From: Pelotomaculum propionicicum
GTDB lineage: Bacteria > Bacillota > Desulfotomaculia > Desulfotomaculales > Pelotomaculaceae
Reading direction: 5' to 3'
Assembly (NCBI RefSeq): GCF_004369225.1
Contig: NZ_QFFZ01000040.1
Coordinates: forward strand, 1-34,030
DNA: 34,030 bases
Shown: positions 33,040-34,030 of the stretch, one piece after another
Position numbering within the stretch: the first letter of the stretch is position 1
How the letters are laid out: every line of letters starts with the position of its first letter
Translations under genes and position numbers: made by a program
The notes under the pieces: generated by a model
Database searches by the model: none
Told to the model about the DNA's origin: nothing
Seen by the model: the letters and a program-made list of their open reading frames with translations, nothing else

Positions 33040-33884
33040 CCAATCCGTATAAACAAGCGCTGCTTTTGAATATGGAACTGGAGAAAAAGGTTACCGACAG
33101 GACAATTGAGCTGAGAGAGATAAATAAAAAGGTAATGGACAGCATCGATTACGCCAAAAGGATGCAGGAGTCCATCTTACCCTCGGGAGATGAGTTGAAG
33201 AGTATTTTTAGAGAGCATTTCGTGATCTGGAGGCCGAGGGATGTTGTCGGCGGGGATTTTTACTGGGTCCGGGAGATTGGCGAAACCGTGATCCTGGCGG
33301 TGGGAGACTGCACCGGGCATGGAGTTCCCGGCTCTTTGATGACAATGACGGTCAATGCGGTTTTGTATAATATTGTCACAGGCATTAACAAGGATGATCC
33401 GGAGATTATCTTAAGAGAGCTGGATAAGCTTTTGAAGCAGGCTTTAAATAAAGGTTTAAAATCAGATACCACTGATGACGGTTTGGATATTACCATCTGC
33501 TGTATTAAAAATAAATCGAGAATATCATATGCAGGCGCAAATATAAGTTTGTATATTAAAAGGGAGCAGGAACTGAAAGTATGCAAGGGTTACAAAAAGG
33601 GAGTGGGCTACCACGGCACGGTCCTGCCTGACGGTCTTACAAATACGGTCCTGCCGGTTAAAGAAGGAGATGTTTTCATACTTACCTCTGACGGCTTCAT
33701 TCATCAGAATGGCGGAAATAAGAATTATCCTTTTGGAAGGAAACGTTTCTATAACCTGATTCAAAACAGCAGCGCCCTGTCCATGGAAGCTATGAAAACC
33801 GAATTTGAATCGGCATTGCAGGAATACATGAAGGATGAGCCCCAGCGGGACGACATCGTAGTATTGGCGTTTATGGTGAAATAA
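32979..33884 (+). pseudogene. SiaA-like PP2C phosphatase, N-terminally truncated
   Basis: From the junction the frame gives VLVLGFFVAVFYIVSRKIAN (end of a membrane helix entering a HAMP-like linker), a coiled coil (ELEKKVTDRTIELREINKKV) and a full SpoIIE/PP2C domain. Its motifs are RPRDVVGGDFYWV, VGDCTGHGVPGSLMTM, DDGLDITICCI, VFILTSDGFIHQNGG and QRDDIVVLAFMV. The extracytoplasmic sensor and first membrane helix of SiaA-type proteins are lost. A GTG at 32991 could start a shorter product, so a phosphatase may still be made, anchored by one helix. In SiaABCD systems this phosphatase and the SiaB kinase set the phosphorylation of SiaC. Here both are cut. Confidence 0.75.
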
Positions 33885-33908
33885 GTCCCGGGGACGCATT
33901 TTTTGTGT

Positions 33909-34030
33909 TTGTCAATCAAAAAGTTTACCACTGTGATCACGTAAAAGTTTACCACCCATAAGAAGGGGATCAGCTCATTTGGAATGGTAATTATGGAATA
34001 TTATTACTGGCGGTCTTTTAGCAATATTAT
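33909..34030 (+). mobile_element. probable left end of an IS21-family element
   Basis: AAAAGTTTACCAC occurs twice, at 33919-33931 and 33943-33955, 24 bases apart, next to TGTTTGTCAATC. Repeated short sites of this kind are typical of IS21 ends, where the transposase binds. The window ends before a transposase can be recognised; a short frame begins at the ATG at 33984. Confidence 0.45.

Overview
The window looks like chromosome of an anaerobic, endospore-forming Firmicute, most like the Peptococcaceae (Desulfotomaculum/Pelotomaculum group). This rests on the spore genes (spoIIE, spoIIR, cotJABC, splB), a FixX-type ferredoxin end, Firmicute gene order around ftsB-yabR-spoIIE-tilS-ftsH and folP-folB-folK, and many GTG/TTG starts behind strong Shine-Dalgarno sequences. 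No rRNA, tRNA or CRISPR was seen.

Layout. 1-149: end of a fixX-like gene. 150-488: no gene, but a possible three-way-junction RNA. 489-4957: a small sensor-like protein, a zinc-ribbon/PAS/GAF/PAS histidine kinase and an NtrC-type response regulator, probably one signalling unit. 5026-15388 (minus strand): the cotJABC spore-coat operon, with cotJC cut in two by a 9.1-kb element. 15570-16271: spoIIR. 16509-17927: an S-layer-type surface protein. 18107-22751: a small HTH protein, ftsB, a yabR-like S1 protein, ppx/gppA and spoIIE. 22879-24144: an MFS exporter. 24510-28332: tilS, ftsH, ndk. 28460-31463: folP, folB and folK with a collapsed two-component pair between them. 31558-32577: splB. 32869-33884: a fused remnant of a SiaB/SiaA-type switch. 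About 33909 to the end: what looks like the end of an IS21-family element.

The main result is the interrupted cotJC. The first 54 codons lie at 14555-14716 and the rest at 5026-5436, both on the minus strand. The junctions carry the same 14-bp direct repeat (5423-5436 and 14541-14554). Deleting the DNA between the repeats gives one uninterrupted 190-codon frame with all the expected di-manganese catalase ligands. Joining the two ends of the excised circle gives a 50-bp site with perfect 16-bp inverted arms, as expected of the attP of a large serine recombinase. Such a recombinase is encoded about 0.2 kb inside the left end. This is the architecture of the sigK-skin element: a site-specific element inside a sporulation gene, placed so that excision repairs the gene. 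Besides the recombinase it carries sbcDC, a SEC-C protein, a PD-(D/E)XK-like ORF and decayed pieces of a helicase and a WYL regulator. A 15-bp sequence with one mismatch lies upstream of both the recombinase and cotJA, which may mean they are expressed together.

Other points of interest are a spoIIE promoter with 21-bp spacing, two related CGTAGG-rich palindromic repeats, GGGGACA/TGTCCCC REP-like sequences, two deletion scars that fused signalling genes, a GAFTGG loop in the sigma-54 activator, and a spore photoproduct lyase with Ala where Bacillus has its hydrogen-donor Cys. All assignments were made by eye without database searches.
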